Assembly: GCF_022531965.1 (NCBI RefSeq)
Contig: NZ_CP092831.1
Coordinates: 5,675,001 to 5,739,000, forward strand
DNA: 64,000 nt
From: Paenibacillus peoriae
GTDB lineage: Bacteria > Bacillota > Bacilli > Paenibacillales > Paenibacillaceae
Direction of reading: 5' to 3'
A model generated the notes under the pieces. That model saw nothing but the letters and a program-made list of their open reading frames with translations, made no database searches and had not been told where the DNA came from. Made by a program: the position numbers and the translations under genes. Positions 17,364 through 26,650 of the stretch are shown piece by piece. Within the stretch, counting starts at the first letter, position 1. Each line of letters opens with the position of its first letter.

Positions 17364-17774
17364 GTGACATTAGATCAGACCCAGTCCGCTAAAATGGATT
17401 ATGTGGATCCAAAAAACTCATTAAACATGCCAGAAATGGCAGACACGACCTTAGCGATGGATTTTCTGATTCGCGTCAAGGAAGGAGTTCGAAATACAGC
17501 CGTAGCCTTGACGGAAACCGTCTCTCCAGATGCCAGAACTCTGTTGCGCAATCAACTGCATCAAGGCATCGCTCTTCATCAGGAAATTACTGATCTTATG
17601 GTACGAAAAAAATGGTTTCATCCCTATGATCTGCAAAAGCAGTATCAATTGGATCAACTATCAGCCAACAAGACGGTGGACATCAGTAAAATGAAACTGT
17701 TCCCAGACGATACCACCCGCAAGGGTATGTTTGATCGCACGCCGGACGAACATATGGGAGGAAACCAGGCATGA
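17364..17774 (+). CDS. yraF: YraF-like spore coat protein (CotF family)
   Basis: A 136-residue helical protein of the Coat F family. The segment [23 protein letters not shown] and the KKWFHPYDL end of the domain recur in the YraD-like protein at 19146. I use a GTG at 17364, eight bases after GAGG; a GTG at 17355 overlaps that site. The end overlaps adhB by four bases (ATGA), so it is translationally coupled to the dehydrogenase. The C-terminal 30 residues extend beyond the shared domain. Confidence 0.85.
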   Translation: MTLDQTQSAKMDYVDPKNSLNMPEMADTTLAMDFLIRVKEGVRNTAVALTETVSPDARTLLRNQLHQGIALHQEITDLMVRKKWFHPYDLQKQYQLDQLSANKTVDISKMKLFPDDTTRKGMFDRTPDEHMGGNQA

Positions 17775-18907
17775 AAGCAGTGACCTACCAAGGTATCAAA
17801 AACGTTGTGGTTAAAGAGGTTCCGGACCCAAGTATTCAAAAAGCCGACGATGCGATTGTCAGACTGACGACAACCGCTATTTGTGGTTCAGATCTGCATC
17901 TCATTCATGGAATGATTCCGAATCTACAGGAGGATTATGTAATTGGTCATGAGCCGATGGGGGTTGTAGAGGAAGTTGGCAGCGGCGTAACCAACTTAAA
18001 AAAGGGAGACCGCGTGATCATTCCGTTCAACATAGCGTGCGGTGAATGCTTTTATTGTAAAAACCAATTGGAAAGTCAATGTGATCATTCTAATGAGCAT
18101 GGAGAAATGGGCGGTTTTTTCGGCTATTCAGGAACAACTGGTGGATATCCGGGTGGACAAGCTGAATATTTACGTGTGCCTTTTGCCAACTTCACTCACT
18201 TCAAAATTCCGGAGAGTTGTGAACATCCTGACGAGAAGCTTTGCCTGATTGCTGATGCCATGACTACTGCATTTTGGAGCGTCGATAATGCCGGAGTAAA
18301 GAAGGGGGATACTGTCATTGTTATTGGCTGTGGACCGGTAGGTCTGCTAGCCCAGAAGTTCGCCTGGTTCAAAGGGGCAAAACGAGTCATTGCGGCAGAC
18401 TACCTGGATTATCGTCTGCAACATGCGAAGCGTACAAATCATGTGGAAATTGTTAATGTAGAATCGCAAGAAAACGTCGGCAACTACCTCAAAGAGATAA
18501 CCAAAGGAGGCGCAGACGTAGTTATTGACTGCTCCGGCATGAGCGGTAAAATGTCTCCGCTGGAATCTCTCGCTTCCGGTCTCAAGCTTCACGGCGGAGC
18601 TTTAGGAGGACTAGTCATAGCTACACAGGCTGTGCGCAAAGGTGGCACCATTCAAGTTACCGGAGTCTACGGCGGACGATATAACGGTTTTCCTTTGGGA
18701 GACATTTTTCAGCGAAATGTTAATTTACGTACGGGACAGGCTCCCGTTATTCACTATATGCCATATATGTATGAGCTGATTGATACGGGAAAGGTGGACC
18801 CAGGAGACGTTGTTACACACGTCATTCCGTTAAGCGACGCCAAACGTGGATATGAAATTTTTGATACCAGACAGGACAATTGCATCAAAGTTGTACTTAA
18901 ACCTTAA
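17771..18907 (+). CDS. adhB: Zinc-dependent alcohol/formaldehyde dehydrogenase
   Basis: A 378-residue medium-chain dehydrogenase. Catalytic zinc ligands are Cys38 (AICGSDLH) and the GHE at residues 59-61; the structural zinc cysteines are in [15 protein letters not shown]. The NAD-binding motif is [12 protein letters not shown]. Size and context match B. subtilis AdhB, which lies between yraF and yraE. Such enzymes often handle formaldehyde or other short alcohols and aldehydes; substrate is inferred. ATGA overlap with yraF shows tight coupling. Confidence 0.92.
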   Translation: MKAVTYQGIKNVVVKEVPDPSIQKADDAIVRLTTTAICGSDLHLIHGMIPNLQEDYVIGHEPMGVVEEVGSGVTNLKKGDRVIIPFNIACGECFYCKNQLESQCDHSNEHGEMGGFFGYSGTTGGYPGGQAEYLRVPFANFTHFKIPESCEHPDEKLCLIADAMTTAFWSVDNAGVKKGDTVIVIGCGPVGLLAQKFAWFKGAKRVIAADYLDYRLQHAKRTNHVEIVNVESQENVGNYLKEITKGGADVVIDCSGMSGKMSPLESLASGLKLHGGALGGLVIATQAVRKGGTIQVTGVYGGRYNGFPLGDIFQRNVNLRTGQAPVIHYMPYMYELIDTGKVDPGDVVTHVIPLSDAKRGYEIFDTRQDNCIKVVLKP

Positions 18908-18939
18908 CTATATATTGGAGCATTGGAGGTAAACGTCAT

Positions 18940-19149
18940 ATGGTGTATGGCCTGCACGAAACACTTGAAGTCCATGAATTGTCAGCGTTCAAAACAGTGT
19001 GTCTTACCAAGTCTAAAACCATGCAAGCATTAATCTCTGATCCAACTCTCAAAGCTATATTACAGCAGGATGTTGACTTATCGACCCGCCAATTACAAGA
19101 ACTCGGTACCCTCTTAGATCAAGCCATCTCACAGGAGGTTAAGCCATGA
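18940..19149 (+). CDS. yraE: YraE-like small spore coat-associated protein
   Basis: A 69-residue helical protein with HETLEVHELSAFKTVCLTK, very like the YraG-like protein at 17102 (same HE-LE-HE and FKT-CL-KSK-MQ pattern), which indicates duplication within the cluster. TTGGAGG precedes the ATG. The stop overlaps the yraD start by four bases. It is part of the adhB transcript. Confidence 0.82.
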   Translation: MVYGLHETLEVHELSAFKTVCLTKSKTMQALISDPTLKAILQQDVDLSTRQLQELGTLLDQAISQEVKP

Positions 19150-19445
19150 ATACACTGTTGGAGCATTTGACCGGACTGCATACCTTAACGGACCAAGTCA
19201 TTGCAGCCGATTTTCTGAACGCGGCCAAAAGCGGTGTGAGAAATTACGCTATGGCCGTAACAGAAGCGGGAACTCCAGAAATTAAGGCAATTCTTACGAA
19301 GCAACTGGATGAGGCTATTGATATGCATGAGCAGATTTCAACATACATGATCGAACGTGGCTGGTATCACCCATGGAACGTAAAAGAGCAGCTTACGATG
19401 GATCTACAAAATATCAATACTGCATTGCAAGCCCCTGTTTTATAA
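19146..19445 (+). CDS. yraD: YraD-like spore coat protein (CotF family)
   Basis: A 99-residue Coat F-type protein: DFLNAAKSGVRNYAMAVTEAG and MIERGWYHPWNVKEQL correspond to the same stretches of YraF at 17364. It ends the five-gene yraG-yraF-adhB-yraE-yraD block and overlaps yraE by ATGA. Directly downstream is the satP relic, so the block is bracketed by satP sequences. Confidence 0.85.
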   Translation: MNTLLEHLTGLHTLTDQVIAADFLNAAKSGVRNYAMAVTEAGTPEIKAILTKQLDEAIDMHEQISTYMIERGWYHPWNVKEQLTMDLQNINTALQAPVL

Positions 19446-19451
19446 AGATAG

Positions 19452-19520
19452 GACGCTCACTTCGGTCGTACATTCCTGACCGTAGGACGTCCCTTGGGAA
19501 TTTTAAAAGCACATCCTTAG
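19452..19520 (+). pseudogene. Relic of a second satP copy (last about 22 codons)
   Basis: Read in frame from 19458, the sequence gives HFGRTFLTVGRPLGILKAHP and a TAG stop, against HFGRTFLPVGRPFGIFKPRP and TAG at the end of satP (15312). The similarity continues past the stop through a shared AAACCCACAAAGCC segment into a near-identical terminator. Nothing upstream of 19452 resembles satP, so only the 3' end remains. The differences are mostly silent or conservative, which suggests an old duplicate rather than a recent one. Confidence 0.85.
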
Positions 19521-19538
19521 CAGTATATGTAAACCCAC

Positions 19539-19579
19539 AAAGCCGCCTTTCACGTCGATACGCGTTAAGGGCGGCTTTT
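19539..19579 (+). terminator. Terminator after yraD, homologous to the satP terminator
   Basis: A perfect 11-bp stem AAAGCCGCCTT / AAGGGCGGCTT followed by TT. Stem, 17-base loop and flanks match the terminator at 15331-15370. It now ends the yra/adhB transcript. Confidence 0.85.
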
Positions 19580-19600
19580 GGGATTAACATGTTATCTTAA

Positions 19601-20587
19601 TTATTCGGCTTGCCAATTCGGCATCCGTTCTGCAGGATAACGAAGACCCGCTGCCATTCCTTTTGGAATAATTGCGTTAATAGCTTCCATTTCCTGTGCG
19701 GATAAAACAACATCGACGGATCCTGCATTTTCCTCTAAATACGTAACCCGCTTGGTTCCTGGAATCGGTACAATTCCCTCTTGCGCAAGCAGCCATGCCA
19801 ACGCCAGTTGAGAAGGTTTGACCCCTTTTTGGGCGGCAAGGTCCTTAACATGCTGCACGAGATCCAGATTTTTCTGGAAATTCTCAGGTTGAAAACGTGG
19901 CACAGAGCGACGGAAATCATCTTCTGCAAAATCATCAAACTTCTGAATTTGTCCGCTCAAAAAGCCGCGTCCAAGTGGACTGTAGGCCACAAACTCGATG
20001 CCTAGTTCCTTACACGCCGGTATAACTTCATCTTCTGCTTCTCGGCTCCATAAGGAGTATTCCGTTTGCAGCGCTGTAATCGGATGTACCTTGTGAGCAC
20101 GTCGAATGAGCCCAGGAGAAGCTTCGGACAGCCCCAAATAGCGGACTTTTCCCGCTTGAACCAAGTCACTCATCGCACCAACTGTTTCCTCGATAGGCAC
20201 ATTCGGATCAACACGATGCTGGTAGTACAGATCAATCACATCTACACCCAGTCTTTGCAGGCTGCGATCACATGCCTCTTTTACGTATTCGGGACGGCCA
20301 CTTACACCCATAAATGCGCCATCTTCCCCACGCATAATGGAAAATTTAGTGGCTAATACGACTTCGTCGCGGCGGCTCCGCAGGACTTGGCTAATCAGTT
20401 TTTCATTTTCCCCCACACCATAGACATCGGCAGTATCCCAAAAGTTTATCCCTAGCTCCAGCGCACGATGAAGTGTTTTGATCGACTCCTGCTCATTCAA
20501 CTCACCGTAATATTCGGACATTCCCATGCAGCCCAGACCCAGTGCAGATACTTGAAGGTCACTGTTACCCAGTTGTTTCTTTTTCAA
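19601..20587 (-). CDS. Aldo/keto reductase
   Basis: A 328-residue NADPH-dependent reductase of the AKR fold. The tetrad is visible: Asp in [10 protein letters not shown], Tyr in the same motif, Lys in LATKFS and His in YYQHRVDP. It reduces aldehydes or ketones; substrate is unknown. The promoter upstream (20652-20682) has a 19-bp spacer and an AdhR-like dyad, so it is probably activated by a MerR/NmlR-type regulator in response to electrophiles. No such regulator lies beside it. Confidence 0.92.
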   Translation of the reverse strand: MKKKQLGNSDLQVSALGLGCMGMSEYYGELNEQESIKTLHRALELGINFWDTADVYGVGENEKLISQVLRSRRDEVVLATKFSIMRGEDGAFMGVSGRPEYVKEACDRSLQRLGVDVIDLYYQHRVDPNVPIEETVGAMSDLVQAGKVRYLGLSEASPGLIRRAHKVHPITALQTEYSLWSREAEDEVIPACKELGIEFVAYSPLGRGFLSGQIQKFDDFAEDDFRRSVPRFQPENFQKNLDLVQHVKDLAAQKGVKPSQLALAWLLAQEGIVPIPGTKRVTYLEENAGSVDVVLSAQEMEAINAIIPKGMAAGLRYPAERMPNWQAE

Positions 20588-20651
20588 TTTCTATCACTCC
20601 TAAATTGTCAGAATAGTCATCGTATTTCCTAAGCACCACGTCACATTCCGT

Positions 20652-20682
20652 ATGTTACTACTTAAAGTTAACTTGAAGTCAA
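20652..20682 (-). promoter_or_regulatory. MerR-type promoter of the aldo/keto reductase gene
   Basis: On the minus strand TTGACT (20682-20677) and TAACAT (20657-20652) are separated by 19 bases, the long spacer typical of MerR-controlled promoters. The plus strand reads CTTAAAG-TTAA-CTTGAAG (20661-20678), one base from the CTTAAAG-N4-CTTTAAG repeat described for AdhR in B. subtilis. Confidence 0.7.
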
Positions 20683-20761
20683 GCATTGTCTCGTTTTGAA
20701 ACGAGAATTATTATGTATGAACAGAAGCGGTCGGTAGCTTCTGGACGGTAGGGAGATTCAC

Positions 20762-21403
20762 TTACAGAGCTAAAGCCTCTTCCGTAATCTTCTTGATATC
20801 AATGGATGAAGGCGTTTCTTCCTTGACCATATCGGGCAGGATATTTTCCAAAAAATACTCAACGCAGTGTAATTGAATATTCTTGATTTTTACAAGTGCA
20901 TTACGGTACATGACTATAAATTCTTTTTCCGTATTTCCCCGCTGAAGTTCTGCAAATGCTTCGTATACCTGATCCATCTTGTCCGCAACTTCAAGGATTA
21001 AACCTTCTACAGAATCATCTTTACCTTCCCTTAGCTGTTTGCGAAAAATAGCCTTAAAATCCTCGGGAATATTCTCTTCAATAAAATACTCAATCATACC
21101 CTCTTCGACCTGTTGGATTAATAATCGTAGTTCCTTAGAGGAGTGCTTAACTGGCGTTTTGATGTCTCCAATAAAAATCTCCCCGTAATCGTGACTGCTC
21201 GTAATCTCGTATAGCTTTTTCCAGTCAATACGGACACCATTTCTCTCTTCAATATCAGCCAGCGTTTTGGCGTATTGTACGACTTTCCAAGAATGTGCCG
21301 ATACGCTGTGTTCCTCGAATTTAAACTTACCCGGACAACGGATGATTCTTTCCAGCTCATTTAGCGACCGAAAATACGTGTGAATCCCCATCATTGCATC
21401 CAT
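20762..21403 (-). CDS. HD-domain phosphohydrolase (YfbR-like)
   Basis: A 213-residue HD-fold protein. Metal ligands are His37 (VSAHSWKV), His71-Asp72 (SSHDYGE) and Asp141 (EVADKMDQ), matching the YfbR type of 5'-nucleotidase that removes phosphate from deoxynucleoside monophosphates. The N-terminal FRSLNELERIIRCPG is also family-like. AAAGG precedes the ATG at 21403; an ATG at 21394 is an alternative start. It is divergent from the Bce-type response regulator but no functional link is evident. Confidence 0.85.
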   Translation of the reverse strand: MDAMMGIHTYFRSLNELERIIRCPGKFKFEEHSVSAHSWKVVQYAKTLADIEERNGVRIDWKKLYEITSSHDYGEIFIGDIKTPVKHSSKELRLLIQQVEEGMIEYFIEENIPEDFKAIFRKQLREGKDDSVEGLILEVADKMDQVYEAFAELQRGNTEKEFIVMYRNALVKIKNIQLHCVEYFLENILPDMVKEETPSSIDIKKITEEALAL

Positions 21404-21581
21404 CCTTTAATATATATATGAGATAGTCAATCTAAATCCCACTACAAACCTCAACTATTAACAGCAGATTATCGCAATATCAAGTGGAATTCACACATGT
21501 AGCATATACACAATTTTTGCTATACACTTTATAAAAGAGGAATTTGCAAAATCCTGAAAAAAATATAAAGTGGTGAATTCG

Positions 21582-22277
21582 TTGTTCAAAATCTTATTAA
21601 TTGAAGATGATGAAACTTTGTTCCATGAAATGAAGGATCGGTTAACTCAATGGAACTATGATGTGTATGGCATCCAGGACTTTAATAAAGTCATTCAGGA
21701 ATTCACAACGATAAAGCCTGATCTGGTCGTGATAGATATTCAATTGCCGAAATTTGATGGGTTTCATTGGTGTCGAATGATTCGATCCCACTCTAACGTC
21801 CCCATCCTCTTCTTATCTTCACGGGATCATCCTACGGATATGGTGATGTCGATGCAGCTTGGAGCGGATGATTTTATCCAAAAACCGTTTCATTTTGATG
21901 TACTCATTGCCAAATTACAGGCGACACTCCGCCGCGTATATAATTACAATACAGAACCTGTCTCCCTTAAAACATGGTGTGGCGCAACGGTCGACTATGA
22001 AAAAAATGTAGTAGCCAATGAGACTGGCTCCATCGAATTAACCAAGAACGAGATTTTTATTTTGAAGCTGCTGATCGAACAAAAAAATAAAATTGTTGCA
22101 CGTGAGGAATTAATTAAAAGCCTCTGGGATGATGAACGTTTTGTCAGCGACAATACCCTGACCGTCAACTTGAACCGCCTGCGCAAAAAATTGGACGAGC
22201 TGGATTTGGGCCGTTTCATTGAAACGAAAGTCGGGCAAGGCTACATGGCTACAGAAGAGGCACCTGCCTATGATTAA
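21582..22277 (+). CDS. BceR-like OmpR-family response regulator
   Basis: A 231-residue regulator with a receiver domain (acidic pair at residues 9-10, phosphorylated Asp52 in VVIDIQLP) and a winged-helix DNA-binding domain (SDNTLTVNLNRLRKKL). It belongs to the Bce group, which controls ABC transporters against cell-wall antibiotics. The TTG at 21582 gives the family-typical start MFKILLIEDD; GTG codons at 21570 and 21573 are in frame. It overlaps the kinase gene by eight bases. Confidence 0.9.
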   Translation: MFKILLIEDDETLFHEMKDRLTQWNYDVYGIQDFNKVIQEFTTIKPDLVVIDIQLPKFDGFHWCRMIRSHSNVPILFLSSRDHPTDMVMSMQLGADDFIQKPFHFDVLIAKLQATLRRVYNYNTEPVSLKTWCGATVDYEKNVVANETGSIELTKNEIFILKLLIEQKNKIVAREELIKSLWDDERFVSDNTLTVNLNRLRKKLDELDLGRFIETKVGQGYMATEEAPAYD

Positions 22278-23274
22278 AAAATACCTTATAGAGAGGCGGA
22301 GCTGGATTCTACTGTTTGTGTGTCAGCAATTCCTGATCCTGTTCATTGCTTATGTGGATGCAGCAATTCCGTTAATGCCGATTCTTTATATCGTCTTCTT
22401 ATCTATGATGATTTTCTTGGTTTTTTTAATCATTCGTTATCCCAAGGAAACCAAGTTCTATACCACACTAGAAAAATGGGAGAGTTCTCTTGAACTAACG
22501 GGTATAGGCGAACCGGAGAGTCCGTTTGAGCAAATCATTGAACAAAAAATCACGGGCCAGAACGAACGGTTACAACAGATCATCTCGCAAAATCAATTGA
22601 CACTTGAACATGAAAAAGATGAACTATTATCCTGGATTCATGAGGTAAAAACACCTTTGACCACCATGCATTTGATGATTGAGCGGTTGGACGACAAGTC
22701 CCTAAAAGCTCAGTTAACCTATGAATGGCTACGAATTCACTTACTGCTGGATCAGCAGCTCCATCACAAACGAATATCTTTTATTGAAAATGATCTGTAT
22801 GTCGAGCAAGTGGATTTAAAATCTCTGGTTTTTAAAGAGATCAAAGCATTACAGTCATGGTGCATCCAAAAGGGGATCGGTTTTGACATCCAACTTGAGC
22901 ACATGGAAGTGCTGAGTGATGCCAAATGGCTGGCTTTTATCATCAGACAGCTCTTAACCAATGCCATCAAATATAGCGATGCCAGTGATATTATCATTCA
23001 CAGCTATGAACAAAGGGATCGAATACAGCTTGAGGTTCAAGACTTTGGACGCGGTATTGATCCGAAGGATATACCGCGTATCTTCGAGAAAGGTTTTACC
23101 TCCACAACCCAACATTCTGATCACACTTCAACGGGTATGGGGTTATATTTAACGAAAAAGGCAGCACAAACCTTGCTCATACATATAGATGTGCACTCCA
23201 AACCGAACGTAGGTACAACCTTCACTTTAATTTTTCCCAAACGAAATGATTTCGTGAGTGTGGTAAGCATGTGA
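22270..23274 (+). CDS. BceS-like intramembrane-sensing histidine kinase
   Basis: A 334-residue kinase with two membrane helices (about 11-29 and 36-55) joined by a very short loop and no sensor domain, as in BceS, which gets its signal from the transporter. The phosphorylated residue is His124 in SWIHEVKTPL. The ATPase has N, D-F-G-R-G and GMGL boxes. The ATG at 22270 follows GAGG and overlaps the regulator gene. The stop codon lies in the hairpin that doubles as a candidate BceR site. Confidence 0.92.
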   Translation: MIKKYLIERRSWILLFVCQQFLILFIAYVDAAIPLMPILYIVFLSMMIFLVFLIIRYPKETKFYTTLEKWESSLELTGIGEPESPFEQIIEQKITGQNERLQQIISQNQLTLEHEKDELLSWIHEVKTPLTTMHLMIERLDDKSLKAQLTYEWLRIHLLLDQQLHHKRISFIENDLYVEQVDLKSLVFKEIKALQSWCIQKGIGFDIQLEHMEVLSDAKWLAFIIRQLLTNAIKYSDASDIIIHSYEQRDRIQLEVQDFGRGIDPKDIPRIFEKGFTSTTQHSDHTSTGMGLYLTKKAAQTLLIHIDVHSKPNVGTTFTLIFPKRNDFVSVVSM

Positions 23275-23295
23275 CAGAGATGTCACATGCTTTTA
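23265..23295 (+). promoter_or_regulatory. Candidate BceR operator and terminator between bceS and bceA
   Basis: AAGCATGTGACA (23265-23276) and its exact complement (23281-23292) flank a GAGA loop. The core TGTGACA-GAGA-TGTCACA has the seven-four-seven layout known for BceR-type binding sites. Downstream TATAAT (23339-23344) has no good -35, as expected for an activated promoter. The hairpin plus TTTTAT could also terminate the bceRS transcript. Confidence 0.65.
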
Positions 23296-23376
23296 TGTAT
23301 TGTTCGCCCAATCAAAGGAAAAACATCGGCTCTATTTTTATAATAAGGCTACAAGAACAATAAGGAGTGCATCGAA

Positions 23377-24138
23377 GTGAACATTTTAGAAGCTCATAAA
23401 ATCCGTAAAAGCTACGGTAATAAGTTCAATATGCAGGAGGTTTTGAAGGGAATAGATATCCTTATTGAAGAAGGGGAATTTGTCAGTATTATGGGAGCCT
23501 CCGGTTCAGGTAAAACCACATTGCTGAATGTTCTTTCCTCTATTGATAAAGTGAGCCAAGGTTCCATTAGAATCAATGATATCGAAATGACGAAAATGAA
23601 AGAAAAGCAACTGGCTGAATTTCGAAAAGAGCATTTAGGCTTTATTTTTCAGGAGTATAATCTGCTGGATACGCTAACGGTGAAGGAGAACATCCTCTTA
23701 CCGTTATCCATCACCAAAACGCCTAAGAAAGAAGCCAACCGAAGATTTCAGGAAGTGGCTACAGAATTGGGGATTTATGAGTTGAAAGATAAGTATCCCA
23801 ATGAAATTTCGGGTGGACAGAAACAGCGTACATCAGCGGCCAGAGCGTTTATTCATGAGCCCAGTATTATTTTTGCCGATGAACCTACGGGTGCACTGGA
23901 TTCCAAGTCGGCTTCCGATTTATTAAACAAGCTGGGCCAGTTGAACCAAAAACGCAAAGCAACCATTATTATGGTCACGCATGATCCTGTCGCTGCCAGC
24001 CATTGCAGTCGGGTTATTTTTATTAAGGATGGGCAAATGTATACGCAGCTTCACAAAGGCGAGCAGGAAAGACAAAGCCTCTTCCAGGATATCATGAAAA
24101 CCCAAGGGGTCTTAGGCGGGGTCCAATATGAACATTAA
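23377..24138 (+). CDS. BceA-like ABC transporter ATPase
   Basis: A 253-residue ATPase of the MacB/LolD/BceA type: Walker [10 protein letters not shown] at about residues 39-47, signature ISGGQKQR (the usual SGGQ with QR), Walker [14 protein letters not shown] and the switch His in VTHD. With the permease it would free cell-wall targets from peptide antibiotics such as bacitracin. Translation begins at a GTG nine bases after AAGGAGTG. It overlaps the permease gene by 11 bases. Confidence 0.93.
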   Translation: MNILEAHKIRKSYGNKFNMQEVLKGIDILIEEGEFVSIMGASGSGKTTLLNVLSSIDKVSQGSIRINDIEMTKMKEKQLAEFRKEHLGFIFQEYNLLDTLTVKENILLPLSITKTPKKEANRRFQEVATELGIYELKDKYPNEISGGQKQRTSAARAFIHEPSIIFADEPTGALDSKSASDLLNKLGQLNQKRKATIIMVTHDPVAASHCSRVIFIKDGQMYTQLHKGEQERQSLFQDIMKTQGVLGGVQYEH

Positions 24139-26068
24139 TCTGCTCATTCTAAAAAATTTGAAAAAAAACCTGAAAAATTATTACCTTTATGTTTTTGCCC
24201 TCATTTTCAGTGTTGCACTCTATTTCGCTTTTGTCACACTACAGTACGATCCCTCCATGGACGAAGTGAAGGGGTCTGTTAAAGGTGCAGCTTCCATACG
24301 GGCAGCTTCCATTTTACTGGTCGCTATTGTCTGCATTTTTCTTATGTATGCCAATAATATTTTTATAAAAAGACGAAGCAAAGAAATTGGCCTATTTCAA
24401 TTGATCGGAATGACTAAAAGTAAAATTTTTCGCATCCTGAGTGCTGAAAACCTAATTTTATACTTTAGTTCCCTCTTCATTGGGATTGGGGTTGGATTCT
24501 CCTTTTCCAAATTAGTGATTATGATTTTATTTAAGACGACGGGCGTCGAAGCCATTGCCACTCTATATTTCTCTAACCAAGCACTGACTCAAACACTCAT
24601 CGTTTTTGTTGTCATCTACCTGCTGATCATGCTCATGAATTATTCTTTTATCAAAAGACAAAGTATTTTGTCCTTGTTCAGAGTGACCTCAACCACCGAA
24701 GGGAAAATCAAGAAAATATCGATCTTTGAGATGATCATCGGGATCATTGGCATCTCTCTCATCGCTTTAGGTTACTATGTTTCCTCCAAATTATTTGGTG
24801 GAGACTTTACATCCATAAATGAATTGTTTATGGCTATGGTGTTTATTTTGGGCACTGTCATCATCGGAACACTCCTTTTTTATAAAGGATCTATCCGCTT
24901 TATTTCCAATATCATCAGAAAGAGTAAAGGCGGCTATTTGAACATTAATGAGGTGCTATCTCTCTCATCCATTATGTTCCGCATGAAGTCCAATGCTTTG
25001 TTGTTGACCATTATTACGACAGTATCAGCACTTGCCATCGGTTTACTTTCCTTAAGCTATATCGCCTATTATTCTGCGGATCAAGCAGCTGAGGACAATG
25101 TACCTTCCCATTTTGCCATGACGAATGTACCGGATGCGGAGAAATTCAAAGCGTTACTTCATGAGCATGATATAAAGTATCGTGAAAAGAAAATTGAAGT
25201 GATTCAAGTCAGTGTGAAGACAGCGCAAATTATGGAGACTCCTATGGAACAATTAAATGATGGTACGGATTCCATGACACTGCCTGTCGTAAGCGACCAA
25301 TCTGTGGAGGGTACGGATGTAACTCCAGGCCAAACGGTTTTAACGGGCTATAATGATATGTTACAGAAATTCATGTCCTTGAAAGACTTTGGCCCCTTGG
25401 ATCTGAAGGGGAAAACAGAAGTCATACCTCAACAATATGTGGGTCTAAAAAAGGATTATGTCATTCCCTACTATTTTGCAGCCGGGGGAGTACCCACTGT
25501 CATTGTAGACGAAACCATCTTTGAGCGGTTAAAGAAAGATGTAAATCCTGAGATTCAAAAGAAATCATCCTTATATATTGGAATTGATATGATAAATGCA
25601 GAACAGATTGAAGAAGCCAATCGTCTCTTTGCAGCTGCGAATTTTAATGATCAACAAACATCCCGCCTTGAAATGAGCAGCAATCAGAAGCGGAACATGG
25701 GAGTGATCATGTTTGTAGTTGGCTTTTTGGGACTCACCTTTCTCATTACATCAGGCTGTATCCTTTACTTTAAGCAAATGGATGAGAGCGAAGATGAAAA
25801 AGCCAATTATACGGTGTTAAGAAAGTTAGGGTTCACCCAGAGCGACCTGCTTAGAGGCATTAAAATAAAACAGCTCTTTAACTTCGGCATTCCATTAGTG
25901 ATTGGCCTATCACACAGCTATTTCGCCGTTCAATCCGGCTGGTTCTTGTTTGGAACCGAAATTTGGATGCCTATGATCATCGTTATGGTGCTGTACACCG
26001 CCTTATATTCCATTTTCGGGATACTATCCATCCTGTATTATAAAAAGGTCATTAAATCAGCATTATAA
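24128..26068 (+). CDS. BceB-like ABC transporter permease
   Basis: A 646-residue permease with about ten membrane helices. A large extracytoplasmic domain lies between helices seven and eight (about residues 320-525), the part thought to determine peptide recognition in BceB proteins. The N-terminal motif [16 protein letters not shown] and the similar [12 protein letters not shown] near the end are FtsX-type coupling regions. With the upstream kinase and regulator it makes a full sensing and detoxification module; drug specificity cannot be read. Confidence 0.92.
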   Translation: MNINLLILKNLKKNLKNYYLYVFALIFSVALYFAFVTLQYDPSMDEVKGSVKGAASIRAASILLVAIVCIFLMYANNIFIKRRSKEIGLFQLIGMTKSKIFRILSAENLILYFSSLFIGIGVGFSFSKLVIMILFKTTGVEAIATLYFSNQALTQTLIVFVVIYLLIMLMNYSFIKRQSILSLFRVTSTTEGKIKKISIFEMIIGIIGISLIALGYYVSSKLFGGDFTSINELFMAMVFILGTVIIGTLLFYKGSIRFISNIIRKSKGGYLNINEVLSLSSIMFRMKSNALLLTIITTVSALAIGLLSLSYIAYYSADQAAEDNVPSHFAMTNVPDAEKFKALLHEHDIKYREKKIEVIQVSVKTAQIMETPMEQLNDGTDSMTLPVVSDQSVEGTDVTPGQTVLTGYNDMLQKFMSLKDFGPLDLKGKTEVIPQQYVGLKKDYVIPYYFAAGGVPTVIVDETIFERLKKDVNPEIQKKSSLYIGIDMINAEQIEEANRLFAAANFNDQQTSRLEMSSNQKRNMGVIMFVVGFLGLTFLITSGCILYFKQMDESEDEKANYTVLRKLGFTQSDLLRGIKIKQLFNFGIPLVIGLSHSYFAVQSGWFLFGTEIWMPMIIVMVLYTALYSIFGILSILYYKKVIKSAL

Positions 26069-26082
26069 TCGGCAAAAAGCAA

Positions 26083-26113
26083 AAAAGCCCCAGGCGAAAG
26101 TGCTGGGGCTTTT
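26083..26113 (+). terminator. Terminator of bceAB
   Basis: AAAAGCCCCAG pairs with CTGGGGCTTTT over an 9-base loop, 15 bases after the permease stop. Confidence 0.9.
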
Positions 26114-26121
26114 CCAAATAT

Positions 26122-26150
26122 TTGAGCATTTTCGTTCCTACATGTACAAT
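26122..26150 (+). promoter_or_regulatory. Sigma-A-type promoter of the small membrane protein gene
   Basis: TTGAGC (26122-26127) and TACAAT (26145-26150) are spaced by 17 bases, upstream of a strong AAAGGGGGAG ribosome site. Confidence 0.55.
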
Positions 26151-26188
26151 AAAATAACTATCATCGTAACCCCAAAGGGGGAGAGCTT

Positions 26189-26650
26189 ATTTTATTATTA
26201 ATCATCAATGGCATCGGCATCGTAGCCAATATCATACTCGGTTCCTTTATAGGCGTGGCTATTTTTATGGGAATCGTTTTTTTCCTGATTGGCTTGCCTG
26301 AGTTTAAAAAATCGCCGAAACTTACGAAAAAGGCTAAAAAAGATATCGCCTATATTATGTCCACATTGTTAACTCTTGTTGTATTCATGGTCATCGTTTT
26401 CTGGAATATCCGTGCCTCAGGTGATTTGATGCTAGCAGGTCCGCTAACACCGCAAATGAAGTTTCACTGGGGACAAAAGGTGTTGATGCTAGGGTTACTG
26501 GAGGGCTTGTGGGCTGTCATCACCCTAAAATGGCTGTTACCCATCTTTTTTGATCCGCTGGATCTCAATAAGAAGCAAATCCTTGTTTTAGTGAGCGGGA
26601 TTGTATTTAGTGTGGGTTCAGGTATTTATGCCATACTTGGAGCTAGTTAA
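26189..26650 (+). CDS. Small membrane protein of unknown function, probable ATT start
   Basis: The frame encodes four membrane helices and no motif I recognise. The first ATG/GTG in frame (GTG 26255) cuts into the first helix and has no ribosome site. AAAGGGGGAGAG ends five bases before an ATT at 26189, which would give a 153-residue protein starting LLLIINGIGIVANIILGSF, a complete membrane segment. I therefore infer initiation at ATT. The gene has its own promoter and converges with an aldo/keto reductase gene. Confidence 0.65.
   Translation: MLLLIINGIGIVANIILGSFIGVAIFMGIVFFLIGLPEFKKSPKLTKKAKKDIAYIMSTLLTLVVFMVIVFWNIRASGDLMLAGPLTPQMKFHWGQKVLMLGLLEGLWAVITLKWLLPIFFDPLDLNKKQILVLVSGIVFSVGSGIYAILGAS

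Noticed and set aside
26255..26650. GTG at 26255 as the start of the small membrane protein
   Set aside because: No ribosome site precedes it and it would cut the first membrane helix; ATT at 26189 fits better, though not proven.
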